Shown one piece after another: positions 26,415 through 35,318 of a DNA stretch of 64,000 nt. Position numbers and translations under genes: made by a program. Origin of the DNA: CAITWD01 sp963727285 (GTDB taxonomy: Bacteria > Actinomycetota > Thermoleophilia > Miltoncostaeales > Miltoncostaeaceae); assembly GCA_963727285.1 (NCBI GenBank), contig CAVSFF010000011.1, positions 62,001 through 126,000 on the forward strand, written 5' to 3'. A model generated the notes under the pieces. That model had not been told where the DNA came from. It saw only the letters and a list, made by a program, of their open reading frames with translations, and ran no database searches. Numbering within the stretch: the first letter of the stretch is position 1; the number at the start of each line of letters is the position of its first letter.

Positions 26415-27164
26415 ATGCGCCTGACCCTCGTTCGCCACGCGACGCTGCTCGTCGACATCGCCGGGGTGCGTTTCCTGATCGACCCGGCCTTCGACCCCGC
26501 GGGCGCCCAGCCGCCCATCGACGAGACCCCGAACCCCCGCCCGAACCCGTTGGTCGGGCTGCCCGCCGATCCGGCGGTCCTCGTCGACGGCGTTGATGCG
26601 GTCATCGTGACCCATCTTCACCAGGATCATCTCGACGCCACGGCGGGGGCCGCGATCCGCGGACGCCCGGTCTACGGGCAGCCGGCCGATGTGCCGCGTC
26701 TGGCCGCCGCGGGATTGGCGGCGGTGGCGCTCGAGGGCGAGGTGGCGGTCGGACCCGTGACGATCGTGCGGACGCCGGGCCGGCACGGCACCGGGCCCCT
26801 CGGGGCCTCACTCGGGCCGGTCAGCGGGGTCGTGCTGCGGGCCGAGGGCGAGCCCGTGGTCTACGTTGCCGGCGACACCGTGTGGTGCGACGAGGTCCGC
26901 GAGACGCTGGCTGCCCATACACCCGACATCGTCGTCGTCAACGCGGGCGGCGCGCGCTTCGTCGCCGGCGACCCGGTCACGATGGATGCGGCGGACGTCA
27001 TCGCCACCGCGCAGGCAATCCCCGACGCCGCGGTGATCGCCGTCCACATGGAAGCGTTCAACCACTGCCTGGTGACGCGCGCCGAGCTCCGGGACGAGCT
27101 TGCCGCCAATGGCCTTGACGACCGGGTTCACGTGCTCGACGACGGCTCAGCGATCAGCGCCTGA
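26415..27164 (+). CDS. MBL-fold metal-dependent hydrolase (UlaG-like)
   Basis: 249 residues. The metallo-beta-lactamase core shows the zinc motif VIVTHLHQDHLD (HxHxDH), a later aspartate in YVAGDTVWCDEV and a C-terminal histidine in AVHMEAFNHC. It starts directly with MRLTLVRHATLLVDIAGVRFLIDP, as in the UlaG/UPF0173-like branch. The substrate cannot be told from sequence. The start ATG has no clear ribosome binding site. The divergent DUF2252 gene shares its upstream region. Confidence 0.85.
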   Translation: MRLTLVRHATLLVDIAGVRFLIDPAFDPAGAQPPIDETPNPRPNPLVGLPADPAVLVDGVDAVIVTHLHQDHLDATAGAAIRGRPVYGQPADVPRLAAAGLAAVALEGEVAVGPVTIVRTPGRHGTGPLGASLGPVSGVVLRAEGEPVVYVAGDTVWCDEVRETLAAHTPDIVVVNAGGARFVAGDPVTMDAADVIATAQAIPDAAVIAVHMEAFNHCLVTRAELRDELAANGLDDRVHVLDDGSAISA

Positions 27165-27312
27165 GCCCGCAGCGGGCGAGGTGGGACGGCGCCGAGTGAC
27201 GCCGGCCGGGCATGGTCCGGTGTCCGTACCCCGGCAGGCGGCCGCGCAGCGATGACCGAACCGCCGGGGGTCCCCGCGGCGAATCCGGGTCACATTCGAC
27301 CGGGAGACGACG

Positions 27313-28125
27313 ATGCTGTTCACGCGACGGCGGCTCCAACTGGTGTTGGGCGCCCTGTGGCTGCTCGACGGGCTCCTCCAGTTGCAGCCGTTCATGTTTG
27401 GCTCGGGGTTCGCGCGGGACGTGCTGGATCCGGCGGCGGCCGGGCAGCCGCGCGTGGTGGGCGGGCTCGTCCACGCATCGGCGGCGGTCGTGCTGTGGCA
27501 CCCGGTCGTGCTCAACTCCGCCTTCGCGCTGTGCCAGCTCGCCCTCGGGGTCGGGTTGCTGTGGCGCCCTTCGTCGCGCCTGGCCCTCGGGGCGTCGGTG
27601 GTGTGGGCGCTCGGGGTCTGGGCCTTCGGGGAAGGGATTGGCGGCCTTTTGTCCGGGGCCGGACTTGCCGACGGCGCACCCGGGGCCGCTCTGCTGTATG
27701 CCGTGCTCGCGTGCGCCGCCTGGCCCACGGCAGACGGGGATGCCGACGTCCCGCCCGCCCGCTGGCTCGCGGGCGTCTGGGCGGCCATGTGGATCGGGTT
27801 CGCGATCGTCGAGTTCCGTCAGGGGGTGTCGGGTGTGCCGCTCGCGTCTGTCGAACTGGTCATCGGCGCGCTTGGGGTGTCCACCTCCTGGTCGCGTGTC
27901 GCCGCGGCATCGGCCGGTGCCGGTGTGGCGATGTGGATATGGGTCACCACGCAGTCCTTTGGCGGTCTCGCGACCGGGCAGGCGACGGACCCCGGAACCG
28001 CCCCGCTGATCGCGGTATTCGCCGTGGCGCTGGTCGCGGCCGCGAGCCGCGGGCATGCGGACTCGCAGTGGGCATCGGCGCCGCGCGGCCGGCGGACCAT
28101 TCTGCAGCGGGCGGTGGGCACGTGA
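27313..28125 (+). CDS. Polytopic membrane protein, first gene of a cupredoxin operon
   Basis: 270 residues with about seven hydrophobic segments. The start LQLVLGALWLLDGLLQLQPFMF, followed by conserved-looking H and W residues in membrane segments (GLVHASAAVVLWHPVV), is a pattern I have seen in uncharacterised actinobacterial membrane proteins. Its TGA overlaps the GTG of the cupredoxin gene (GTGA), so the two are translated together. It may be a membrane partner that delivers or accepts copper or electrons, but this rests on context only. The ATG has GGGAG upstream. Confidence 0.75.
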   Translation: MLFTRRRLQLVLGALWLLDGLLQLQPFMFGSGFARDVLDPAAAGQPRVVGGLVHASAAVVLWHPVVLNSAFALCQLALGVGLLWRPSSRLALGASVVWALGVWAFGEGIGGLLSGAGLADGAPGAALLYAVLACAAWPTADGDADVPPARWLAGVWAAMWIGFAIVEFRQGVSGVPLASVELVIGALGVSTSWSRVAAASAGAGVAMWIWVTTQSFGGLATGQATDPGTAPLIAVFAVALVAAASRGHADSQWASAPRGRRTILQRAVGT

Positions 28126-28508
28126 CCCGGCGCCGCGCTCACGCCACTGCCCTCGCTGCGGCGGCGGTGGTTGCGGTCGGGCTCGTCTCCGGCTGCGGCT
28201 CCGCCGGGCCGGCGGCACCGCCGGCCGACGCCCGGGTCCAGATCACCGGCAACGACATGCTGCGATTCGTGCCGTCGGAGCTGCATCTGGCCGTCGGCAC
28301 GTCCCGCATCGAGCTCGTTGACACCGGCGCGTACCCGCACAACCTGCGCATTCCGGCGATCGGGTTCACCTCGCCGACGGTCACGGGTGATCCCGGCGGC
28401 GGATCCGTGAATTTTGCCGTCACCTTCTCCAAGCCCGGGACGTATCGGTTCTATTGCACCTACCACCAGTCCGCCGGAATGGTGGGGACGATCGTCGTGG
28501 CGCGATGA
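28122..28508 (+). CDS. Cupredoxin-like copper-binding lipoprotein
   Basis: 128 residues. The lipobox LVSGCGS (cysteine about 21) anchors it to the outer face of the membrane. The plastocyanin-like domain retains a full type-1 copper site: a histidine in YPHNLRIP, then C, H and M in FYCTYHQSAGMVG. It should carry electrons or bind copper in the periplasmic-side space. The GTG overlaps the stop of the preceding membrane-protein gene by four bases. A duplicated helical lipoprotein follows 104 bases downstream. Confidence 0.87.
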   Translation: MTRRRAHATALAAAAVVAVGLVSGCGSAGPAAPPADARVQITGNDMLRFVPSELHLAVGTSRIELVDTGAYPHNLRIPAIGFTSPTVTGDPGGGSVNFAVTFSKPGTYRFYCTYHQSAGMVGTIVVAR

Positions 28509-28612
28509 CCGGAGGTCGCCGCCGTGCCGGGTCGGGACCGATCCCCCGAACCGGTCGCGGGGGGGCACCGAATAGCCCGTGTCCTGATACACGAGCAATC
28601 GGAGCACAGACC

Positions 28613-29857
28613 ATGCGCAAGTCCCTTCTCCTTCGCGGCGGTGCCGGCGCAACGATCGTCGCCGTCGCCATCGGCGTGGCCGCCTGCGGCGGCTCGTCGA
28701 GCGCGAGCACGTCCACCACCGGGTCCTCGACGTCCATGGCGGGCGCCACGACCGGTCCGACCGCCACGGCATCGGCGACGCTCTACGCCGGGTTGGACGA
28801 GCTGTTCCACGAGCACGTGGACCTCACCGCCAACGTCGTCCAAACCGCCATCACGACGGGGCCGAAGTCGGCATCCACCGCGAATGCCCTCGGTGCGCTC
28901 GACGGCAACACGAAGGCGATCGGCGCGGCCATCGGCAGCGTCTACGGGCCGGCGGCCGAGGCCAAATTCCTCAAGCTCTGGCGGGCCCACATCGGATTCT
29001 TCGTCACCTACACGCTGGGGGTCGCGGGCGGCAACAGTGCCCAGGTCGCTGCGGCCCAGAAGGACCTCGCCGGATACACCAGCCAGTTCTCGGCGTTCGT
29101 CGCCGGCGCGACGGGGCTCCCCGCGACGGCGGTGGCCGCGGATCTGAAGGGTCACGTCACGACGCTGGAGACGGCGATCAACGCGATCGTCGCCAAGCGC
29201 CCGGGTGCGGGCCCCGCGATCGAGATGGCCGCGATGCACATGGACGGGACCGCCAAGGTCCTGGCGCAGGGCATCGCCACATCGAAGTCGCTGGCCGGCA
29301 GTGTCAGTTCGTCGCCTGCGGCCCTGCGTGCCGGGCTGACGGGCCTGCTCGTGCAGCACGTCGCCGCGACGACGTTCGCCGTCCAGACGGCGGTCGCCAA
29401 CAAGGGCAACCTGAAGGCTCCTGAGGTGGTGGGTGCGGTCTCCGCGCTCAGCGACAACACCAACCAGCTCGGCTCGGCAATCGGAAGCGTCTACGGGCCG
29501 GCCGCACAGGCGAAGTTCCTGGCCCTCTGGCGCGCCCATGTCGGGTACTTCGTCAACTACACGCTCGGCAAGGCGACCCACAATCAGGCGATGGTCGCCA
29601 AGGCCGACACCGACCTGCAGGGGTACATCACCCAGTTCTCGCAGTTCATCGGCGGGGCGACGGGATTGCCCGCGTCCGCGGTCGCCGTCGACCTTCAGGG
29701 GCACGTCGCGACCCTGGAGACGGCCATCGATGCGATCGTCGCCGGATCGCCGACCGCGTCGCAGGACATCGCGATGGCCGAAGGCCACATGGCCGGCACC
29801 GCCGCGGTACTGGCGCAGGGGATCGTTGCCTCGGCCCCGAGCAAGTTCACCACCTAA
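28613..29857 (+). CDS. Lipoprotein with two copies of an uncharacterised helical domain
   Basis: 414 residues. The signal ends at the lipobox GVAACGGSS (cysteine 25), then a Ser/Thr linker. Two homologous halves follow (about 57-225 and 238-408). Each contains a helix with a histidine (HEHVDLTA / VQHVAATT), the block AIGSVYGPAA-AKFL-LWRAH, then GYF/GFFV-YTLG, QFS-F--GATGLPA and GHV-TLE-AI. The pattern suggests a duplicated four-helix bundle. I know similar single or double domains in Firmicutes and Actinobacteria only as unnamed secreted proteins. Conserved histidines and the cupredoxin neighbour suggest metal binding, which is inference. Confidence 0.8.
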   Translation: MRKSLLLRGGAGATIVAVAIGVAACGGSSSASTSTTGSSTSMAGATTGPTATASATLYAGLDELFHEHVDLTANVVQTAITTGPKSASTANALGALDGNTKAIGAAIGSVYGPAAEAKFLKLWRAHIGFFVTYTLGVAGGNSAQVAAAQKDLAGYTSQFSAFVAGATGLPATAVAADLKGHVTTLETAINAIVAKRPGAGPAIEMAAMHMDGTAKVLAQGIATSKSLAGSVSSSPAALRAGLTGLLVQHVAATTFAVQTAVANKGNLKAPEVVGAVSALSDNTNQLGSAIGSVYGPAAQAKFLALWRAHVGYFVNYTLGKATHNQAMVAKADTDLQGYITQFSQFIGGATGLPASAVAVDLQGHVATLETAIDAIVAGSPTASQDIAMAEGHMAGTAAVLAQGIVASAPSKFTT

Positions 29858-30435
29858 GTTCGCCCGCCGTCGGGCCCGCGCGTCGCGCGGGCCCGACGCG
29901 CGCTCCGGCACCCGGTTTCGGAGTCTCGTGAACCTCGGCACGTCGCGTCCGCCCGCCGGACCGGCCGGCGTGCGGACGACGACGGGGGTGCCGTCCGAGC
30001 CCCGTGCGGCGGGCGACCGGCGGGCGCGGAGGAGGGTCGCACCCTCACGGGACTTGCGCACGGTCGATCGGACGGTATAGTCAATAAATATAGTCGTATT
30101 TATGGAGTTTGATCGTGCCGACACCCCCGCACACGTTCCTGACACGCCTGTCCCCGCTCCCGCGGCATGTGGGCCCGGCGACTCTCCTACGCACGGGCGT
30201 ATGCGATGCACTGGCGGGTCGCGGCTGATGGCGGCGATCCACGCCATTGCGTCCGGCGCCTCCGCGCCGGCGCTGCGAATGCCGGTGTTCGTCGTCGGCA
30301 TCGTGCCCTGCGATCGCTGATTCCCGCGGGGAGTCACGGCGCGGCGGCCGTGCCTGACGCGCCCGGCTCGTCCGTACCGCTGCAACGCCCATCCCGCAGC
30401 CCTGCTGCATCCACCATTCGATTCGAGGAGGCCCT
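29858..30435. other. 578-base leader region upstream of the OsmC gene
   Basis: The first 200 bases are GC-rich and featureless. An AT-rich block at 30076-30105 holds the promoter- and operator-like elements listed separately. Downstream, one frame (ATG 30103 to stop 30320, 72 codons, MEFDRADTPAHVPDTPVP...) starts at the edge of the AT-rich block without a ribosome binding site. I recognise nothing in it and regard it as a weak candidate. The OsmC mRNA may therefore have a leader of over 300 bases. Confidence 0.35.
30054..30102 (+). promoter_or_regulatory. Promoter with overlapping inverted repeat upstream of osmC-like gene
   Basis: TTGCGC (30054-30059) and TATAGT (30076-30081), 16 bases apart, form a plausible -35/-10 pair. 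Directly downstream is a perfect inverted repeat, TAAATA-TAGTCG-TATTTA (30085-30102), in an AT-rich island. TATAGTC occurs twice (30076 and 30089). A repressor bound here would cover the transcription start. The regulator is unknown. Confidence 0.5.
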
Positions 30436-30918
30436 ATGCCCATCACTCCCAAAGAGACCGTCGTCCCGTTTGTCGTCCACGGGCACGGGACCGGCGTTGC
30501 CCAGCAGATCGTCGTGCCCGGGTCGGATCACGCGTTCGAGACCGATGCGTATCCGGCCTTCGGTGGCCGCGACGAGGCGCCGAGCCCGCTGTTCTACCTG
30601 CTTGGATCCCTGATCTCGTGCAATCAGGTGACCGCGCAGCTCGTGGCTAAGGACTTGGGCATCTCGCTCGGCACCTTGCGCTTCGAGGTGCAGGGTGACC
30701 TCAACACCGCCGTCCTGGTGGGCGGGGCCGCAGGAAACGCCAATTTCCACCGGGTCGTCATCACCGCGACGATCGAATCCGACGCCACGCCGGAGCAGTT
30801 TGCCGAGCTCGAGCGCGAGACCGAACGTCGCTGCCCGATTTCCCAGCTGTTCATCCGCAGCGGCCTTGAGTTCGCCTCGACGTGGACGCGGGTGCCGGTG
30901 GCGGTGGTTGCGGGGTAG
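30436..30918 (+). CDS. OsmC-family peroxiredoxin-like protein
   Basis: 160 residues. OsmC/Ohr fold: FETDAYPAFGGRDEAPSPLFYLLGSLISCN carries the first catalytic cysteine, and a second lies in ERRCPISQLFIRSG. Such pairs reduce organic hydroperoxides or thiol adducts in the cytoplasm. The spacing resembles the OsmC-like (YhfA) branch rather than classical Ohr. The ATG follows GAGGAGG by four bases. It converges on the SGNH gene with a strong hairpin between them. It may be controlled at the AT-rich inverted repeat 330 bases upstream. Confidence 0.87.
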   Translation: MPITPKETVVPFVVHGHGTGVAQQIVVPGSDHAFETDAYPAFGGRDEAPSPLFYLLGSLISCNQVTAQLVAKDLGISLGTLRFEVQGDLNTAVLVGGAAGNANFHRVVITATIESDATPEQFAELERETERRCPISQLFIRSGLEFASTWTRVPVAVVAG

Positions 30919-31041
30919 CTTCCTGCGTGGCAGCCGCCTTGCGGGCCCCGCTTCGCGGGCAGGGTCCGGTACCGGCGACCTTCGGGCATCCCGGGGGCGA
31001 CGAGTGCCGGACCGGGCTCGTGGCCGGGAGTCCGCTGCCAG

Positions 31042-31078
31042 GTCGTACCGGGTGCAATCCCCCTGCACCCGGTACGAC
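31042..31078. terminator. 15-bp perfect hairpin between convergent osmC-like and SGNH genes
   Basis: GTCGTACCGGGTGCA pairs exactly with TGCACCCGGTACGAC around a seven-base ATCCCCC loop. The position between two convergent stops makes a bidirectional terminator the simplest reading. Confidence 0.65.
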
Positions 31079-31110
31079 AGGCCACCGACCGTCGCGGTTT
31101 CGGCCTGGCG

Positions 31111-31792
31111 TCAGACGGTCGTCGGATGCGGGCGCGTCAGCGGGATCGCCCGAGCCAGAAATCGTCCAAACGCCGCCGCACCGGGAGAGGTGAGGTGCAG
31201 CCCGTCGGGCTGGAACCAGCCCGGGTGCCCCATGCTGGCGACGATCCAGTCGAGCACCACGACCCGTCCGGGGTGGCGCCGCGCCTCGCGCCGGATCAGC
31301 GCGGTGTCGTTGCCGCCGCGGTGACCGGGCTTCCAGTGGGTGACCATCACCAGGACGCGGGTCTTGCCGAGAATCCCGAGCGCATGCGTCACGTCGGTCT
31401 CGGTGACGGGTCCGTTTGCGCCGAGCGCCACGATCAGGACCCGACCGAGGCGTCCTTGGCGTCGCAGCCCGGCGAGCATCGCGAGGCCTTCGGTGTACTG
31501 GCGGCAGCCGCGGGCGTCCGCGCTGATGCCTTCGTGTCGAAGCGTCGGAAGCGACAAGATCAGGGTCGAGTCGCCGATCGCAAGCGGCGGGAGCACGCCG
31601 CGATGCGGCGGTTTGACCGTTTCGCGATAGGAGCCGCCACATGCGGCCTGCGCGCTGCCGGGATGTGTGACCGCCAGCAGGAGTGCGGAGACCGCGCAGA
31701 CCGCGATGACGGCCGCCGCCCCGCCGCCGCGATACGTGTCCGAGGCGTCGGGTCAGCACACGGGTGGCCAGCTGTCGCAGCCGCGTCGTCAC
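31111..31792 (-). CDS. Secreted or membrane-anchored SGNH-hydrolase-like protein (one frameshift near 31720)
   Basis: About 226 residues across one break. The start is a GTG at 31792 with GAGG upstream. A basic N-terminus (TTRLRQLATRVLTRRLG) leads, after a frame change in a GCC-rich run (31712-31730), to a hydrophobic signal segment (VIAVCAVSALLLAV). The body has SGNH-like features: LAIGDSTLILSLP (block I, GDS), VLIVALGANGPV (block III, GxN) and DGLHLTSPGAAAFG (block V, DxxH). This resembles the hydrolase part of acyltransferase/SGNH proteins that trim or transfer acyl groups on envelope glycans. Downstream of the break the frame is intact to 31111. Confidence 0.68.
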
Positions 31793-31998
31793 ACATCGCC
31801 TCGAGGAGTGGGGAAGAATCGGCGCGCCGACCGTAGCCGGCGACACCGACGAGCCGCAACAGCATAGACGCGGGCCGGTCCGGGGTGGACACGGCCCCCG
31901 GGGCGCACGTCGCCGTCGCGGCGGCGGCCGGTAGGGTTCACAGGCGACGGCCGCCTGGTGGTCCCGGTCGCGGCCCCCCGTCGCGTGGAGCGCACCGC

Positions 31999-32364
31999 AT
32001 GGATTCCGGACCCGAACCGCAGGCCCCCAAGCGCTATCCCGAGGCATCGCGGCGTACCCACTTCGCCCGCGAGCGCACGCTGCTTGCCTGGTGGCGGACC
32101 GGCATCGCGGTCGGTGCGGTGGCGCTGGCGGTCGGCAGCCTCATCCCGCGCGTGACCAACATCCCCAAGGACCGCTTCCTCGCGCTCGGTGTCGGCTACG
32201 GGATCCTGTCGTTGATCTTCGTGGTCGGCGGAACCGTCCGCGACCGGATCGTCCAGAAGGCGGTCGCAGCGGGATCGTTCGCCGAGTTGCCGACGTGGGT
32301 GGTGACCGCGCTGACGGTCTACATCTCACTCCTGATGGTGCTCTCGGTGGTCGCCTTCCTCTAG
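31999..32364 (+). CDS. DUF202 (YidH-like) membrane protein
   Basis: 121 residues. The diagnostic RTHFARERTLLAWWRTGIAVG precedes three membrane segments (about 35-52, 63-84 and 98-118). DUF202 proteins are small inner-membrane proteins of unknown role. The ATG has GGAG nine bases upstream. The NDH-2 gene follows 60 bases downstream on the same strand and may be in the same operon. Confidence 0.87.
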   Translation: MDSGPEPQAPKRYPEASRRTHFARERTLLAWWRTGIAVGAVALAVGSLIPRVTNIPKDRFLALGVGYGILSLIFVVGGTVRDRIVQKAVAAGSFAELPTWVVTALTVYISLLMVLSVVAFL

Positions 32365-32423
32365 CCGCACGCGTCGGACGGAGGTGGGTGTTCGGGCGTG
32401 GGCCGTCGTGCCAGGATGGTCCT

Positions 32424-33713
32424 GTGCACCGCGTGGTCGTGATCGGGGGCGGATTCGGTGGGTTGCGCGCGACCCGGGACCTGCGCCGCGCCGCGGTCGA
32501 CGTCACGCTGGTCGACCGCCGCAACTTTCACCTGTTTCAGCCGTTGCTCTATCAGGTGGCAACCGGATCACTCTCCCCGGGGGAGATCGCAACCCCGCTG
32601 CGGGCCGTGCTGCGTCGTCAGCACAACGCGCGCGTGTTGCTCGGGCGAGTGACCGACCTGGACCTTCGGGCCCGGACGGTCCGGGTCGATCCGCTGATCC
32701 CGGACGAGGGCGACAGCGCACACATCCCCTACGACACGCTCGTCGTCGCAACGGGCGCCCGCCACGCCTACTTCGGGCACGACGAGTGGGAGCAGTGGGC
32801 ACCGGGGCTGAAGTCGATCGAGGACGCGCTTGCGATCCGCCGCCGGATCCTGTCGGCGTTCGAGGCCGCGGAGGTAATCGACGACCCCGATGCCCGTCGG
32901 GCCTGGTTGACATTTGTGGTCGTCGGGGCGGGCCCGACCGGGGTCGAGCTCGCCGGGCAGATCGCCGAGATCGCGCATGACACGCTCCGCGGCGACTTCC
33001 GCGCCGCGGATCCGCGCCAGGCCGAGGTCATCCTGATCGAAGCCGCCGACCGGGCACTCCCGACGTTCGCCCCACCACTGTCGGGGCATGCCGCCGACGC
33101 GCTCGCTGAGCTCGGGGTCGCGTTGCGCCGCGACTGCCGCGTCGTCGCGGTCGACGACGGCGTCGTGCATGTTCAGCAGGCCGGACATGACGAGCCGGAG
33201 GCCATCGCGACGCATACCGTCGTGTGGGCGGCGGGTGTCCAGGCGTCGTCGTTCGCGCGGCGCCTGGCCGAGGCCTCCGGCGCGGACACCGACACCCAAG
33301 GCCGGATCCGCGTCAACGCCGATCTCACACTCCCGGGCCATCCCGAGGTGTTCGCCATCGGGGACATGGCCCACGTCGCGGACGCGGACGGACGACCACT
33401 CCCCGGAATCGCGCCGGTCGCCATCCAGCAGGGTGCGTATGTCGCGCGTGCGATCCGAGCGCAGGTGTCCGGGGCATCGGGCCGGGGCGGCTTCCGCTAT
33501 CGGGACAAGGGGAGCCTGGCGACCATCGGGCGCGCGAAGGCCGTCGCCCAAGTCGGACCGGTCCGTTTGTGGGGACTGGCGGCATGGGTGATGTGGCTGC
33601 TGGTGCACCTGCTCTACCTGGTGGGCTTCCAGAACCGCGTGTTCGTGATGATGCGCTGGGGATTCAGCTTCGTCACGCGAGGACGCGGCGCGCGGCTGAT
33701 CACCGGTGACTGA
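32424..33713 (+). CDS. Type II NADH dehydrogenase (NDH-2)
   Basis: 429 residues. Two Rossmann motifs are visible: FAD-binding VVVIGGGFGGLRATRDL at the N-terminus and NAD(P)H-binding VVVGAGPTGVELAGQIAE around residue 170. FAIGDMAHV is the second FAD motif, and VAIQQGAYVA is the quinone-site helix of NDH-2. The hydrophobic C-terminus (LWGLAAWVMWLLVHLLYLVGF) is the membrane-docking region. It oxidises NADH and reduces the quinone pool without proton pumping, feeding oxidases such as cytochrome bd encoded in this window. The start is a GTG with AGGA upstream. Confidence 0.92.
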   Translation: MHRVVVIGGGFGGLRATRDLRRAAVDVTLVDRRNFHLFQPLLYQVATGSLSPGEIATPLRAVLRRQHNARVLLGRVTDLDLRARTVRVDPLIPDEGDSAHIPYDTLVVATGARHAYFGHDEWEQWAPGLKSIEDALAIRRRILSAFEAAEVIDDPDARRAWLTFVVVGAGPTGVELAGQIAEIAHDTLRGDFRAADPRQAEVILIEAADRALPTFAPPLSGHAADALAELGVALRRDCRVVAVDDGVVHVQQAGHDEPEAIATHTVVWAAGVQASSFARRLAEASGADTDTQGRIRVNADLTLPGHPEVFAIGDMAHVADADGRPLPGIAPVAIQQGAYVARAIRAQVSGASGRGGFRYRDKGSLATIGRAKAVAQVGPVRLWGLAAWVMWLLVHLLYLVGFQNRVFVMMRWGFSFVTRGRGARLITGD

Positions 33714-33825
33714 GCCGGGACGGGTCGGCGGCACCGGGAGTGTCGCCGCGGCGACGGGGCAGGAGTACGGTCGGTGTGTCGGCATCGTTCGCCGCACATC
33801 TGCGGTTCTCCGGGAGGCCAGGGAC

Positions 33826-34014
33826 ATGGACATTCGTCGTAACGCCATCAAGGTCGCCGCCGTCGGGCTGCTTGCCGCGGCAGGCGGGCTCGCGCTCGGC
33901 GCCGACCGGTTCGTGGCGCTGGCCGGGCATCTCGAGGACGCGGTCGATCCGGACCGTGACGACGCCGGCACCGGTGATCCGCCTACGGATGACGCGGCGG
34001 GCCCGGGGCGCTGA
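33826..34014 (+). CDS. Small protein with one hydrophobic N-terminal segment
   Basis: 62 residues: MDIRRNAIKVAAVGLLAAAGGLALGADRF, then a strongly acidic tail (about nine Asp/Glu in the last 25 residues). It is either a secreted acidic peptide or a single-pass membrane protein. GGGAGG lies nine bases before the ATG. It sits between NDH-2 and the convergent ctaA. I do not recognise a family. Confidence 0.55.
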   Translation: MDIRRNAIKVAAVGLLAAAGGLALGADRFVALAGHLEDAVDPDRDDAGTGDPPTDDAAGPGR

Positions 34015-34110
34015 CCTCACGGAGAGGGCCGATCGCGCGGACGGGCGCGTGCGGTCCGGCCGCCCGGTGACGGGGCACGCCACCGTCCGCAGGACGACCG
34101 GTGGGGCGCC

Positions 34111-35037
34111 TTACGGGTCGACCCGCGTGGCCGGCGGGCCGCTGGTGGCGAGCATCGCGACGAGGACGATCAGCAGTCCCCAGGTGGCGGCCGCCAATGC
34201 GAGGTGGAGATCCTGCCAACCCGCCGACGCCCGCGTCAGGGCCGTCGCGGCTCCAAGGGCCGCAGCGGCGATCAGCAGGCCGAGCAGCGCGGTCGCAGCA
34301 ACGTGCCAGCGGTGCCAGTCGGCGGTTGCGCGCCAGTGGCGTGCGACGAACCCGACGATTGCGACGGCGGCGATGAGCGCGATGCTCCGGTGGATCAGCT
34401 GCCACGCGATCATCGACGTCGGAGCCGAATGCGTGCACAACGGCCATGACGGGCAGTCCTCGCCCGCACCGGTACCGACCACGACGGTGCCGGCGATGAC
34501 CAGCACGAGGGTGCCGACGACGGCACCCCATCCCCACAGACCCACGGCGGCGGGCGACCATGATCCGTGTCCGGATCGCGCCGCAGCCACGGCGGTCACG
34601 GTTGTCGCGGCGAAGAAGATGAGGCCGATGACCAGATGGACGGCCACGGTCCACGGTGCGTTCTTGGCAAATACCGTCACGGCCCCGAGCGCCGCCTGGA
34701 AGACGACCAACGCCACGCCGGTCGCGGCCGGCACCCGGGCGAGCGGGCGGGTCTGCGAGCGGTAGGCCGCGACGGCCGTCGCACAGACGGCGACCGTGAC
34801 GATGCCGACCAGGTACCGGTGGGACTGCTCCCAGAGCGCGTTGTACTGGTCGATGGGGCCCGCCTGGCCGTAGCAGAGCGGCCAGCTCGGACACCCCATG
34901 CCCGAATTCGTGACGCGGACCGTGCTCCCGAGCACGACGAGCGCGTACGTCAGTCCCATGGTGAGCACGGCCAGCACGACAACCGCGCGATCCGGCCGCC
35001 ATCCGCGCGCGGCCGTCCCGATGCCTCCGCGCCCCAT
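34111..35037 (-). CDS. ctaA: Haem A synthase, COX15/CtaA family
   Basis: 308 residues and eight membrane helices in two similar halves. Each half carries conserved histidines (HRYLVG, HLVIG; HRSIAL, HLALA) and a CPSWPLC motif with a cysteine pair on the extracytoplasmic loop (GMGCPSWPLC and GEDCPSWPLC). CtaA hydroxylates haem O to haem A for aa3-type oxidases, so the organism should also have a cytochrome c oxidase in addition to the bd oxidase here. I start at the ATG at 35037, with GAGGG upstream; a longer frame to 35100 lacks support. Confidence 0.9.
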   Translation of the reverse strand: MGRGGIGTAARGWRPDRAVVVLAVLTMGLTYALVVLGSTVRVTNSGMGCPSWPLCYGQAGPIDQYNALWEQSHRYLVGIVTVAVCATAVAAYRSQTRPLARVPAATGVALVVFQAALGAVTVFAKNAPWTVAVHLVIGLIFFAATTVTAVAAARSGHGSWSPAAVGLWGWGAVVGTLVLVIAGTVVVGTGAGEDCPSWPLCTHSAPTSMIAWQLIHRSIALIAAVAIVGFVARHWRATADWHRWHVAATALLGLLIAAAALGAATALTRASAGWQDLHLALAAATWGLLIVLVAMLATSGPPATRVDP

Positions 35038-35300
35038 TGCCCGCCGACCCTCGATCCATCGTGGTTGTCGGGGCCCAGCGCGCGCGCACCGGACCCGCAT
35101 GTCGCGCCGTCGCCCGGCCCGCCGGGAGTTTCGCGTTGCGAGCGACCGCCGGCATCCGGGCGATCACGGTTCCCGCGTCCGGGGTCGACAGTCCGCGCCG
35201 TTCGGTGGGTCGGAGGCCGCCATCCGGGCCCGTATCCGCCGACCGTGCCGACGGCGCCCGCGGGGGCCATGGTTGCCACGCTCGTGTTCTGGTGCTTTCC

Positions 35301-35318
35301 TACAACCAAATGGTTGTA
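35301..35318. promoter_or_regulatory. ArsR-type operator overlapping the arsR start codon
   Basis: TACAACCA-AA-TGGTTGTA is a perfect inverted repeat with eight-base arms. The ATG of the ArsR gene (35310-35312) lies inside it. Sites of the form ACAACCN4GGTTGT are known in front of ArsR-SRPBCC gene pairs. The position implies a leaderless or very short 5' UTR transcript and direct autorepression. Confidence 0.75.
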
